Positions 54,604 to 62,787 of a DNA stretch of 64,000 bases are shown here, one piece after another. Position 1 is the stretch's first letter; every line of letters starts with the position of its first letter. The notes beneath the pieces were generated by a model that was not told the DNA's origin, did not search any database, and saw nothing but the letters and a program-made list of their open reading frames with translations. The position numbers and the translations under genes were made by a program. The DNA lies in the NCBI GenBank assembly GCA_965205685.1, contig OZ242174.1, positions 124,001 through 188,000 of the forward strand, given 5' to 3'. Source of the DNA: WTFY01 sp965205685 (GTDB taxonomy: Bacteria > Pseudomonadota > Gammaproteobacteria > UBA4575).

Positions 54604-56668
54604 CCCTGCAGTCCCGCACGGCGAGGTGATCCGGCCCGTGGCGCTGCCCGAGACGGCCTACCGAAAATCGAAGCGCCCGGGCCGTCGCCTTCTGACCCTG
54701 ACCGGGGCGCTCATCTTTCTCTCCCTGGTTCTGCTCCTCTTCCACGTGCTGACATCCAAAAGCCTGCAGATCGAGATTGACCCGCCGGCGGACTCGATCA
54801 GCCTGCGGGGCATGCCTTGGCCCGTCCATGTGCAGGGACGTTACCTGGTGCGCCCTGGCAGCTACAGGCTGCAGGCAGGGCGGGCTGGATACCATCCCTT
54901 GGAGCGGGATATCCAGGTCGGCACACAGGCCTCCCAGACGCTCACGTTCTCCCTGCTCAAACTCCCGGGCTACCTGGACATCACCAGCGCCCCCGAACAC
55001 GGGGTACACATTCAGATTGACGGCACATCCTTCGGCAGCACTCCGATCAGGCGCCTTCAACTTGCAGCCGGAACCTATGTCCTGCAGGCGACAGCCGATC
55101 GTTACCTGCCCTACACCACACAGCTGGTCATCGAGGGCGAGCACAGGCAACAGGATCTTGAAATCCAGTTGCAGCCCGGTTGGGCGGAAGTGTCCATCGA
55201 TTCACAGCCCCCGCATGCGGAGGCTTGGCTGGACGGGACCCGCCAGGGACACACGCCCCTGAGACTGGAACTGATGGCCGGGGAATACCGTCTTGACCTG
55301 CACCACCCGGACTACCTGCCCTACACCGTGGATTTTCTGGTGGTCGCTGGCCAGCCGCTGGAGCTGCCGCCGGCACAGTTGCAGGCCGGCACCGCTCATG
55401 TGAGGATTACCAGCGTTCCTCCCGGTGCACGCGTCACCATTGCAGACCTCGACAAAGGCCAAACCCCGTTAAGTCTCGCGCTGGCTCCGAATGCCGAGCA
55501 CCACATTACCCTGACCAAGCCTGGCTACCGTCCCGGCCACCAAATCCTCAAGACCGAGCCGGGACAACAGAAAACCGTCACTTTGCATTTGGAAGCCCTG
55601 CTGGGCACCGTAGTCGTGCAGGCCACCCCTGAGGATGCCGAGGTGCTCGTCGAGGGCAAAACCGCAGGCCGCGGCAAACTCCGCCTTGAGCTGCCGAGCG
55701 CACCGCAGCGCCTTGAGGTGCGAAAACCCGGATATCTCAGCCACACGCAATCCATCACTCCGCTCGTGGACACCCCGCAGGTCATCGCCGTCACGTTGAA
55801 ACCGGCTGCAGCCCGCAGCAGATATGACCCGCCCGCCCGCATCACCACCCACCAGGGCGAGACCCTTATCCGCCTGGACGGCGGTACATTTACCATGGGT
55901 GCCCCGCGGCGTGAACAGGGGCGGCGCACCAACGAAACCCAGCACAGCGTCACACTGCAACGACCGTTCTACATGGCCACCCGCGAGGTCACCAATGCCC
56001 AGTTCAATGCTTTCATGCCTTCCCATCTCTCCGGCAACTACCGTGGCCATGACCTGTCCGCCCCCGACCTTCCGGTCGTCAACCTCACCTGGGCGGATGC
56101 GGTGCGCTACTGCAACTGGCTGAGCGAGCGCGAAGGGCTGGAGCCCGTGTACGAGGAAAAAAACGGAACCTGGGTGGCCAAGACACCCCTCCCCGCCGGC
56201 TACCGCCTGCCCACGGAGAGCGAATGGGAATGGGCAGCCCGCTGGGGCCCCGGCGGGAAGCTGGCGAAATATGCCTGGGGTCATGAGTACCCGCCGGTGG
56301 AGGTGACCGGGAATTACGCGGACCATGCTGCCAGCGGCCTGCTTGAGGACATCATCGACGGCTATGACGACGGATTTGCGGTGGCCGCACCGGTGGGAAG
56401 CTTCAGGCCCAATCCGCTGGGCCTGTTCGACCTGGACGGCAACGTCGCCGAATGGTGCCACGACTACCACAGCATCTATCCAGCCCTGAGCGAGAAGACC
56501 TATGTAGACCCGGCGGCCCTACCACGGGAACCAAGCACGTCATCCGTGGTGCTTCCTGGATGCGCAGCACCCTCAGCAGCACTCGACTCAGCTACAGGGA
56601 TCAGGATAATAACCGGCATGTTGATGTTGGTTTCCGTATTGCCCGATACCTGGATTAGTGGGGTATGA
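54587..56668 (+). CDS. PEGA-repeat protein with FGE/SUMF1 domain, frameshifted end
   Basis: 693 residues as read; GTG start inside the previous gene. One transmembrane helix (about 36-55) is followed by about five PEGA-type beta repeats (roughly 58-405, each with a G-Y/G-T core such as RPGSYRLQAGRAGYHPLERD). An FGE-sulfatase fold runs from about 423 (GETLIRLDGGTFTMGAP, TREVTNAQFNAFM, YRLPTESEWEWAARW, NVAEWCHDYH). After D641 (56507-56509) the frame is lost; the -1 frame continues the domain (GGPTTGTKHVIRGASW ... VDVGFRIARYLD) to 56658. The restored end lacks the catalytic cysteines, so a lectin-like structural role is more likely than formylglycine synthesis. Confidence 0.85.
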   Translation: MKRRSDPAVPHGEVIRPVALPETAYRKSKRPGRRLLTLTGALIFLSLVLLLFHVLTSKSLQIEIDPPADSISLRGMPWPVHVQGRYLVRPGSYRLQAGRAGYHPLERDIQVGTQASQTLTFSLLKLPGYLDITSAPEHGVHIQIDGTSFGSTPIRRLQLAAGTYVLQATADRYLPYTTQLVIEGEHRQQDLEIQLQPGWAEVSIDSQPPHAEAWLDGTRQGHTPLRLELMAGEYRLDLHHPDYLPYTVDFLVVAGQPLELPPAQLQAGTAHVRITSVPPGARVTIADLDKGQTPLSLALAPNAEHHITLTKPGYRPGHQILKTEPGQQKTVTLHLEALLGTVVVQATPEDAEVLVEGKTAGRGKLRLELPSAPQRLEVRKPGYLSHTQSITPLVDTPQVIAVTLKPAAARSRYDPPARITTHQGETLIRLDGGTFTMGAPRREQGRRTNETQHSVTLQRPFYMATREVTNAQFNAFMPSHLSGNYRGHDLSAPDLPVVNLTWADAVRYCNWLSEREGLEPVYEEKNGTWVAKTPLPAGYRLPTESEWEWAARWGPGGKLAKYAWGHEYPPVEVTGNYADHAASGLLEDIIDGYDDGFAVAAPVGSFRPNPLGLFDLDGNVAEWCHDYHSIYPALSEKTYVDPAALPREPSTSSVVLPGCAAPSAALDSATGIRIITGMLMLVSVLPDTWISGV

Positions 56669-56901
56669 GACTTTGCGCGGCGTTGTTGCTGGCCATGCTG
56701 GTTCTTCCTCTTGCAGCCACCCCCGAGCCCACAGAAGAGATGCCTGAGAACACCGCAACGCCTGAAGCCCACCCGGGTGAAGACGCTGCTCGCAGGGCAG
56801 CTGGGAAACGCGGCACACGACGCGCCCCGCCCCTGGAGGAGTTCGTACCCAGCGAAGAAGTCTCTGCCGACAAGCCCGTGAGTTTTCCAACGGACATCTG
56901 A
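56665..56901 (+). CDS. Small exported protein
   Basis: 78 residues: a signal sequence (MRLCAALLLAMLVLPLAATP) followed by an acidic/proline-rich then basic disordered segment (about 22-60). The end is EEFVPSEEVSADKPVSFPT. No family recognised. It begins 6 bp after the restored stop of the PEGA-FGE gene and is 5 bp ahead of the channel gene, so it is clearly part of the operon. It could be a periplasmic plug or linker. Confidence 0.65.
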   Translation: MRLCAALLLAMLVLPLAATPEPTEEMPENTATPEAHPGEDAARRAAGKRGTRRAPPLEEFVPSEEVSADKPVSFPTDI

Positions 56902-56906
56902 GCACG

Positions 56907-57704
56907 ATGAGAAAACCGTTTTCCCCCGAATTCACCTACCAGATTTTCAGCCTGTTGGTGATTATGATCGTCGTGCATGCGGCGTACGTGGCCGTTATTC
57001 GCCCGACCGCCGAAGCTGAACTCGAGCAGCAGGCGGTGCAGATCAATCTTGACCGGGACTACGTGCCGAAACGCTCGGTGTACGTGCTGGTTCGCGACTA
57101 CGAACAGGAAGCCTGTTTCATCCTGATGTTCTGGGCCCTGGTGATCATGGGCTACAAGACCAGCCACCTGTTGCGCGAGCGCGACATGCTCGACATGGAC
57201 CTGCTGCACGCCAAGGAGGGGATCCGGTTTTTGCCCCAGGACATGCAAAAGCTCAACCGCCAGATCCAGTCCCTGCCCGAAGAACAGCAGGGCTATCTGC
57301 TGCCGCGTGCCCTGCAGGTCGCCCTGCACCGCTTCAACTCCACCCGTAACATCCAGGACGTCTCCTCGGCCACCCGCGGTGTATGTGAATCCGAATCCGA
57401 GCGCCTCGACTCCGAACTTTCCATCATCCGCTACATCACCTGGGCGATTCCCTCCATCGGGTTTTTGGGTACGGTGCGCGGTATCGGTGATGCGCTGGGG
57501 CAGGCGCACAAGGCAGTGGAAGGCAACATCGCCGGGGTCACGGAGAGCCTGGGAGTGGCCTTCAACTCCACCCTGATCGCCCTGTGCATCAGCATCGTGC
57601 TGATGTTCATCGTGTACCAGCTACAGCTTTTGCAGGAACGGCTGATCCTGGACACCCAGAACTACTGCAATCACAACCTGATCCGCCATCTTCAGGCGGA
57701 ATGA
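56907..57704 (+). CDS. MotA/TolQ/ExbB-type proton channel protein
   Basis: 265 residues, four predicted membrane helices (about 11-31, 66-84, 177-198, 214-238) with a large cytoplasmic loop between helices 2 and 3. The conserved MotA_ExbB core is present in the last two helices: AIPSIGFLGTVRGIGDALG and ESLGVAFNSTLIALCIS. Family members form pentamers around two ExbD/MotB-type helices and use the proton or sodium gradient to do mechanical work. The only ExbD-like partners encoded nearby are the two VWA proteins downstream. The operon has no TonB, TolA or flagellar gene. Confidence 0.9.
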   Translation: MRKPFSPEFTYQIFSLLVIMIVVHAAYVAVIRPTAEAELEQQAVQINLDRDYVPKRSVYVLVRDYEQEACFILMFWALVIMGYKTSHLLRERDMLDMDLLHAKEGIRFLPQDMQKLNRQIQSLPEEQQGYLLPRALQVALHRFNSTRNIQDVSSATRGVCESESERLDSELSIIRYITWAIPSIGFLGTVRGIGDALGQAHKAVEGNIAGVTESLGVAFNSTLIALCISIVLMFIVYQLQLLQERLILDTQNYCNHNLIRHLQAE

Positions 57705-57719
57705 AGGGGAGCCGCCTGA

Positions 57720-59090
57720 GTGTCCACGGTTGTCATCGATCTGTACGACAGCGGAATCCTGATCAGCGACGGAAAACGCATCCTCGCCAACTGCCCGTCC
57801 TGTGCCCTGGTTGAAACCGAGACCTCCATCCTGACAGGCAAGCAGGCCGAGCAGCAAATACACCTGCGACCGCAGGAAATCAGCACGGGGTTTTGGGCGG
57901 ACCTTGCCGGGCAAAGCACGACCCGGCATGCCGTCAGCCATGCCGAGATCGCATTCAGGCACATGCAGTTTGCCTGGAGCCTGCTGGACCGACAGGACCA
58001 CGATGCCATCCTTGCGGTGTCCGGCGCGCTGCGCAAGCAGGAACTGGGGCTGGTGCTCGGCATCTGCGAAAAACTCGGCATTGCGGTCGTTGGCATCGTC
58101 AACAAGGCGGTGCTCGCGGTCCCCGGCCCCGTTCCGAAGACCCGGCTGGTGTGGCTGGCCGTGCTGCAGCAGAGCACTATACTCACCCTGGTCTCGCAGG
58201 ACCGCAAGCAGGTGTCCGCCACCCGCCCGGGAAGAGTCATTGAACACGGGCTGCAGTCCCTAATCCAGGCACAAGCCAAGTGGATCGCCGCGGCCTTTGT
58301 CCGGGAAACACGCTTCGACCCCCTGCAAAAGGGTGAAGACGAACAACGTCTGTATGAAAGACTTCCGCACTGGCTGGCGACCCTGCAGTCCATCGAGTCC
58401 GTCGGCTGCGAACTGCACTCCGATGGACAGGGCCACCGCATACAGCTGCACAGAAAGGACGTCCTCGAGATCAACCGGGCTGCCTTCGAGGAGATGGCGA
58501 TTTCCCTGAGTGAGCTGCTCCCAGACCACAAGGTCACGCTCGTGTGCTCCCCGACCTGCAACCAGGTGTTTGGTCTGAACGAATTCCTGAAGGACCTGCC
58601 GGGGTGCGCCATGCTGGGCACGGACCCGACCCGCATTGCCCGCCAGGCCCTGCGCTACCGCGAACAGATCAGCAGCGGCGATGCGACCGTGCATTACACG
58701 ACCGCGCTGGCCTGGGACAAATCCACCCGTCCCGAGTTGCTGGAACCCAATCCCGGGTTGCTGGCCAGCCTGCGCAACTGTCCCACCCACTTGCTGATCG
58801 GCAACCGTGCCTGGCCACTGGGCCCGAAACAGGAACTGCGCCTGACGAAGGACCGCCATGAGATTCACCTGGAACTCGATCCGGTTTGCAATGACCGCGG
58901 CATTTGCCGGATCCAGAAAAAAGGCATGCGCATCGAGTTGCGCCACCTCAGGGAGTACAAGATCCGTCTCAATGACCGGCTCCTGAGCGAGCCCCAGCCG
59001 ATCCAGTCCGGAGACCGCCTGCGTATTGACGGGTACCGCGGGACCGTACACTTCATCCAGGTCCAGGAACATGAAGCGTCGCACGATTAA
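57720..59090 (+). CDS. Degenerate actin/Hsp70-like protein
   Basis: 456 residues, predicted cytoplasmic, GTG start. The opening VVIDLYDSGILISDGKRI resembles the phosphate-1 loop of actin/Hsp70/PilM proteins. A central part (DAILAVSGALRKQELGLVLGICEKLG, and later LVCSPTCNQVFGLNEFLK) fits the alternating alpha/beta layout of that fold. The other nucleotide motifs are poorly kept, so ATPase activity is doubtful. The last roughly 80 residues (IRLNDRLLSEPQPIQSGDRLRIDG) look like an FHA-type or similar beta-sandwich. It ends 20 bp inside the first VWA gene. A cytoplasmic platform for the channel is plausible; inference only. Confidence 0.6.
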   Translation: MSTVVIDLYDSGILISDGKRILANCPSCALVETETSILTGKQAEQQIHLRPQEISTGFWADLAGQSTTRHAVSHAEIAFRHMQFAWSLLDRQDHDAILAVSGALRKQELGLVLGICEKLGIAVVGIVNKAVLAVPGPVPKTRLVWLAVLQQSTILTLVSQDRKQVSATRPGRVIEHGLQSLIQAQAKWIAAAFVRETRFDPLQKGEDEQRLYERLPHWLATLQSIESVGCELHSDGQGHRIQLHRKDVLEINRAAFEEMAISLSELLPDHKVTLVCSPTCNQVFGLNEFLKDLPGCAMLGTDPTRIARQALRYREQISSGDATVHYTTALAWDKSTRPELLEPNPGLLASLRNCPTHLLIGNRAWPLGPKQELRLTKDRHEIHLELDPVCNDRGICRIQKKGMRIELRHLREYKIRLNDRLLSEPQPIQSGDRLRIDGYRGTVHFIQVQEHEASHD

Positions 59091-60162
59091 CGTATTCAGC
59101 CTGTCCTTCCTGGACGTGATGTTTTGCGGTTTCGGGGCGGTCATCCTGTTTTTCATGATCATCAATGCTGATTCGCAGGCGCGTCGCGGCATGGTCAATG
59201 CCACCGCGCAGGATGAAGTGCAGGAACTGCAGGCCCAGGTCACCGAGGCCGAGCGCTCGCTGGCGGAACTGCAAAACTCCCTGCAGATGCTCGAAACGCG
59301 CCGTCTGCGGGCACAGGGACGCGCTGCAAGTATCCTTGAGGACATTACCCTGCACACCTCGCAACTATCCCGACAGCAACAGGAGACCCGTGCCAGGATG
59401 CAAGCCGTCGATGCGCTCAAGGCGGAACTGAAATCCCTGGAGGAGGCGCACCGGCGTCTTGAGGCAGGCGCCTTGCAGGACGAGACCCCGGGGGCGTACC
59501 TGCGCGCATTCGACGGTCACGGGCAGCGCCAGTACCTGACCGGCCTCAAGATGGACGGTGAGCGCATCCTGATCCTGGTGGACAGCTCGGCCAGCATGCT
59601 GGCCGATCGCATCATCAACGTGCTTCGCTTTCGAAACCTTCCACCGGATGAACGGGTGCGCGCGGCCAAGTGGCAGCAGGTGCTGCACACGGTCGACTGG
59701 ATCACCACACGAATCCCGCCCACCAGCCTGTTCCAGATCCATGCCTTCAATGAGACCAGCGAACCGCTCTACCAAGCTTCGGACGCGGTCTGGCTGGATG
59801 CCAGCGATCCCCGGCACCTGGATCTTGCGGTGGAGGGCCTGTACGCGCGTGCGCCGGGCGGCGGCACCAGCCTGTACCAGGCCTTCAGGGGGATCGCGCA
59901 GCTGGATCCGCCCCCGGACACCATCTACCTGCTGACGGACGGGCTCCCCACACAGGGTCGCTCGAAACCCTGGCGCACCAAGGTGTCCGCGCAAGCGCGC
60001 AAGAAGCTGTTCGATGATGCACTGAAGATCCTGCCTGGCGGGATTCCCGTCAATACCATCCTGTTCCACATGGAAGGTGACCCGCAGGCCTCCAGTGAAT
60101 ACTGGAAGCTGGCGAGCACCACCCGGGGAGCCTTTTTCAGCCCCTCCCGGGACTGGCCCTGA
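59071..60162 (+). CDS. VWA protein with ExbD/MotB-like anchor, paralogue 1
   Basis: 363 residues from the ATG at 59071 (the frame is open further upstream but overlaps the previous gene). A short basic N-terminus and one transmembrane helix (about 9-32) carry an aspartate, D15, in SFLDVMFCGFGAVILFF. The position recalls the proton-carrying aspartate of ExbD/TolR/MotB. Residues about 45-135 form a coiled coil. A von Willebrand A domain (about 164-350) has the MIDAS motif D171-S-S173-A-S175. Periplasmic topology is expected for the VWA part. Pairs with the next gene. Confidence 0.87.
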   Translation: MKRRTINVFSLSFLDVMFCGFGAVILFFMIINADSQARRGMVNATAQDEVQELQAQVTEAERSLAELQNSLQMLETRRLRAQGRAASILEDITLHTSQLSRQQQETRARMQAVDALKAELKSLEEAHRRLEAGALQDETPGAYLRAFDGHGQRQYLTGLKMDGERILILVDSSASMLADRIINVLRFRNLPPDERVRAAKWQQVLHTVDWITTRIPPTSLFQIHAFNETSEPLYQASDAVWLDASDPRHLDLAVEGLYARAPGGGTSLYQAFRGIAQLDPPPDTIYLLTDGLPTQGRSKPWRTKVSAQARKKLFDDALKILPGGIPVNTILFHMEGDPQASSEYWKLASTTRGAFFSPSRDWP

Positions 60163-60165
60163 AAC

Positions 60166-61173
60166 ATGAAACCGCGTCGCAGCATCGAGATTTTCAGCCT
60201 GTCCTTCCTGGACTGCATATGCTGCGGCTTCGGTGCGCTGATCCTGCTGCTGGTGCTGTCGAAAACGGCCGAGCCGGTGATCTTCGAGCAATACAGCGAA
60301 GACCTCGACCGGCATGCCACGGACCTGCAGATGCAGTTGTCCGAACTGCACGGGCAAAACCACGCACTGAACCGCGAACGGATCAGACAAAAGCACCAGG
60401 TGACCCGCGAGATAGAAAAAATCGCGCACCTGCAGGATGAGCTGTCAATCGTGCAAGGCCGGTATTCGACCGCGCAAGGCGAAGCGGCACTGCAGAACAC
60501 GATCGAGGGCCAGCTGGCCCGCGCACGCCAGACGTTGAGCGAAGAGATGCGCCGCCTGCAGGCTAGGGACCTGCGGATCCGGCCATCACAGGATGCCACG
60601 ATTGCCGGCATCCCGGTGGACAGCGAGTACATCATTTTCATCATCGACACTTCGGGCAGCATGCTGAGCTACGGCTGGGAACTGGCCGAGCAAAAGCTGG
60701 CCGAGGTGCTGGATGCCTACCCGACGGTCAAGGGCATGCAGGTCATGAACGACATGGGCGAGTACATGTTCCGCCAGTATGCCGGGCGCTGGATCCCGGA
60801 CACTCCGGCACGGCGCAAGGCGGTGCTTGAGCGGCTGCGCACCTGGCAGCCGTTCAGTAACAGCAGTCCGGTCGAGGGCATCACGGCCGCCATCCGAACG
60901 TTTCATGCAGACGACAAGAAAATCAGCCTGTACGTGTTCGGTGACGAATTCACCGGCGCCTCCATCCAGTCCGTGCTTCGCGAGGTGAATGCGATCAACC
61001 GCAAGGACCTGCACGGTGCGCGACGGGTGCGCATCCATGCCGTTGGTTTTCCGATCCAGTTCGCCCGGCTTGAGGACGAGCAAGTGACCGGCGTGCGCTT
61101 CGCCACCCTGATGCGCGCTCTGTGCGAACAAAACGAGGGCACCTTCATCGGGCTGGCCGACTTCGCCCCCTAG
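60166..61173 (+). CDS. VWA protein with ExbD/MotB-like anchor, paralogue 2
   Basis: 335 residues, 3 bp after paralogue 1. Same plan: basic start and a membrane helix (about 10-32) with D16 in SFLDCICCGFGALILLL. A coiled coil covers about 45-135, and a VWA domain (about 150-330) has MIDAS D161-T-S163-G-S165. The first 32 residues of the two paralogues are much more alike (FSLSFLD..xCGFGA) than the rest, arguing that the helix contacts a shared partner, the MotA/ExbB-type channel. The VWA end probably binds a metal-dependent ligand in the envelope. Last gene of the operon; a hairpin follows. Confidence 0.87.
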   Translation: MKPRRSIEIFSLSFLDCICCGFGALILLLVLSKTAEPVIFEQYSEDLDRHATDLQMQLSELHGQNHALNRERIRQKHQVTREIEKIAHLQDELSIVQGRYSTAQGEAALQNTIEGQLARARQTLSEEMRRLQARDLRIRPSQDATIAGIPVDSEYIIFIIDTSGSMLSYGWELAEQKLAEVLDAYPTVKGMQVMNDMGEYMFRQYAGRWIPDTPARRKAVLERLRTWQPFSNSSPVEGITAAIRTFHADDKKISLYVFGDEFTGASIQSVLREVNAINRKDLHGARRVRIHAVGFPIQFARLEDEQVTGVRFATLMRALCEQNEGTFIGLADFAP

Positions 61174-61324
61174 GCACGCGTGCCGCAATGACGGAAGGCC
61201 CGGCCTTAGAAAAAATAGATCGTTGCGACCTAAATAATCAATTTCACTTGCAGGGCTTTCTGTTCCATCATGGCATCAAGAACGGAATTCTGTAATGTCC
61301 CCCAGGGACCGGGGGCCGCAGCCG

Positions 61325-61357
61325 AAGCGCCAAGACCCCCCTCCCCGCTTGGCGCTT
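61325..61357. terminator. Hairpin between the VWA operon and oxyR
   Basis: Perfect 10-bp stem AAGCGCCAAG/CTTGGCGCTT with a 13-nt C-rich loop, placed between two convergent genes. There is only a short T-run (61356-61358), so efficiency as a terminator is uncertain. Confidence 0.55.
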
Positions 61358-61376
61358 TGCCGCCGGTCAACAGGTC

Positions 61377-62276
61377 TTAGTTCTTCACGCTCTTCAGGAT
61401 CACATCGGCCAGCATGCCGAATTCCTGCTTGCGGACACTGGATTTTCTCCAGGCCAGACCGATTTCCCGATACGCATGATCCTTCAGGTCCTGCGTGATC
61501 ACCTGGGTATTGTCCAGCAGGCCTCCATCGATCGCCATCTGCGGAATGAAGGACACCCCGAGGTCACTGTTCACCATCTGCACCAGGCTGTACAGGCCGC
61601 TGGCCGAGAACTTGTTGGTCTCCTCCAGCCGGGTCAGGTTGCATGCGCTCAATGCGTGCTCGCGCAGGCAGTGCCCATCCTCCAGCAGCAGGATCGAGCC
61701 CTGGTTCAACTTGTTGGGCGTAAAGTCCTGAGGGTCAATCAGCCGCGTCCCTTGCTTGTACGCAAGCTTGAACGCATCCGTAAACAGGGACACCGTGTCC
61801 GTGTTGGTAAGCTCGACGGGCAGGGCCAGCAACAGGATGTCGAGTTCCCCTTCCAGCAACAGGGCATGAATTTTCTTGGTCTGTTCCTCCTTGAGGTACA
61901 ACTCCAGCTTCGGGAAGTGTTTGCGAATCTCCGGCAGGATCTTCGGCAGCAGGAACGGGGCAATGGTCGGGATCACGCCCATTTTTAAAGGCCCGGTCAG
62001 GGGCTGTTGCACGGACCGTGCGATATCGACGATGCCCTCCAGGTCGAACAGGGCATGACGGGCCTGCTCGGCGACCAGCTTTCCCACCGAGGTGAAGGTC
62101 ACGCTGCGGCTGGTGCGATCCACCAGGGAAACATTCAACTGCCTCTCAAGCTCCTTGATGGCTACACTGAAGGCGGACTGGGTGACAAAGCAGGCCTCTG
62201 CGGCCTTGCCGAAATGCAGGTATTTCTCCAGCGTCACCAGATAACGCAGCTGCTTGACGGTGGGCAGGTTGATCAT
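61377..62276 (-). CDS. oxyR: Hydrogen peroxide regulator OxyR
   Basis: LysR-family regulator, 299 residues. The N-terminal helix-turn-helix reads HFGKAAEACFVTQSAFSVAIKEL (about 22-44). The effector domain has the peroxide-sensing pair C203 and C212 in LEDGHCLREHALSAC, the same spacing (nine) as C199/C208 of E. coli OxyR. On oxidation the disulfide form activates catalase, peroxidase and thiol-repair genes. Transcribed away from the SMR gene side, convergent with the VWA operon. grxC and sodC in this window are plausible but unproven targets. Confidence 0.93.
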   Translation of the reverse strand: MINLPTVKQLRYLVTLEKYLHFGKAAEACFVTQSAFSVAIKELERQLNVSLVDRTSRSVTFTSVGKLVAEQARHALFDLEGIVDIARSVQQPLTGPLKMGVIPTIAPFLLPKILPEIRKHFPKLELYLKEEQTKKIHALLLEGELDILLLALPVELTNTDTVSLFTDAFKLAYKQGTRLIDPQDFTPNKLNQGSILLLEDGHCLREHALSACNLTRLEETNKFSASGLYSLVQMVNSDLGVSFIPQMAIDGGLLDNTQVITQDLKDHAYREIGLAWRKSSVRKQEFGMLADVILKSVKN

Positions 62277-62433
62277 TTGTAAAATAAATCATTGATTAAG
62301 AAACAATCAGATTTATATCAGGATCAAGCCACGATCTCCAGTCCTGTGCGAGACGGGACCGGGTGCAGGTGCGGGCTTTACGGGAACGTGGGATGGGTGC
62401 GCTATTCCACGGGCGCGGAATCATTCACAACAG

Positions 62434-62763
62434 TTAATGAGTTTGCCCCTTATACAAATTTACCAACGTGACCCCAATAACGATCAAGAACAAACCAATG
62501 ATCGTTTGCCAGTTTAAGGTCTGTTTATAAAAGACATAACTTAGCAGCGCTACTGAGAAAACACCCAGTCCTGCCCAGGATGCATACAGTATTGCAAGAG
62601 GGAGTTTTTGGGCTAACAGTGTCAACAGATAAAAAGATATGCCATATGAGATGATCAAAACAGCGGTTGGCAACAGCTGTGTAAAATTTTGTGATGCAGG
62701 CAAGAGCATTGTTCCAAGAACTTCTAATGCGATTGCAGCAAAAAGCATTATGTATACATCCAT
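62434..62763 (-). CDS. SMR-family small multidrug/cation exporter
   Basis: Four-helix membrane protein of 109 residues, small multidrug resistance family. The essential glutamate of helix 1 is E14 (IALEVLGTMLLP), and the helix 3 GLGVFSVAL region matches. Members are dimeric proton antiporters for quaternary ammonium compounds, guanidinium or polyamines; which subtype is unclear. Codons and local base composition are noticeably more A/T-rich than oxyR and glmS on either side, suggesting recent acquisition. Confidence 0.88.
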   Translation of the reverse strand: MDVYIMLFAAIALEVLGTMLLPASQNFTQLLPTAVLIISYGISFYLLTLLAQKLPLAILYASWAGLGVFSVALLSYVFYKQTLNWQTIIGLFLIVIGVTLVNLYKGQTH

Positions 62764-62787
62764 TCTCTTCTAGTTCGCTGTTGTGAA

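Noticed and set aside
51130..61173. Zorya-type anti-phage system
   Set aside because: Zorya also has MotA/MotB-like proteins, but there is no ZorD-type helicase/nuclease, ZorC or ZorE here, and the MotB-like proteins end in VWA domains rather than a peptidoglycan-binding domain.
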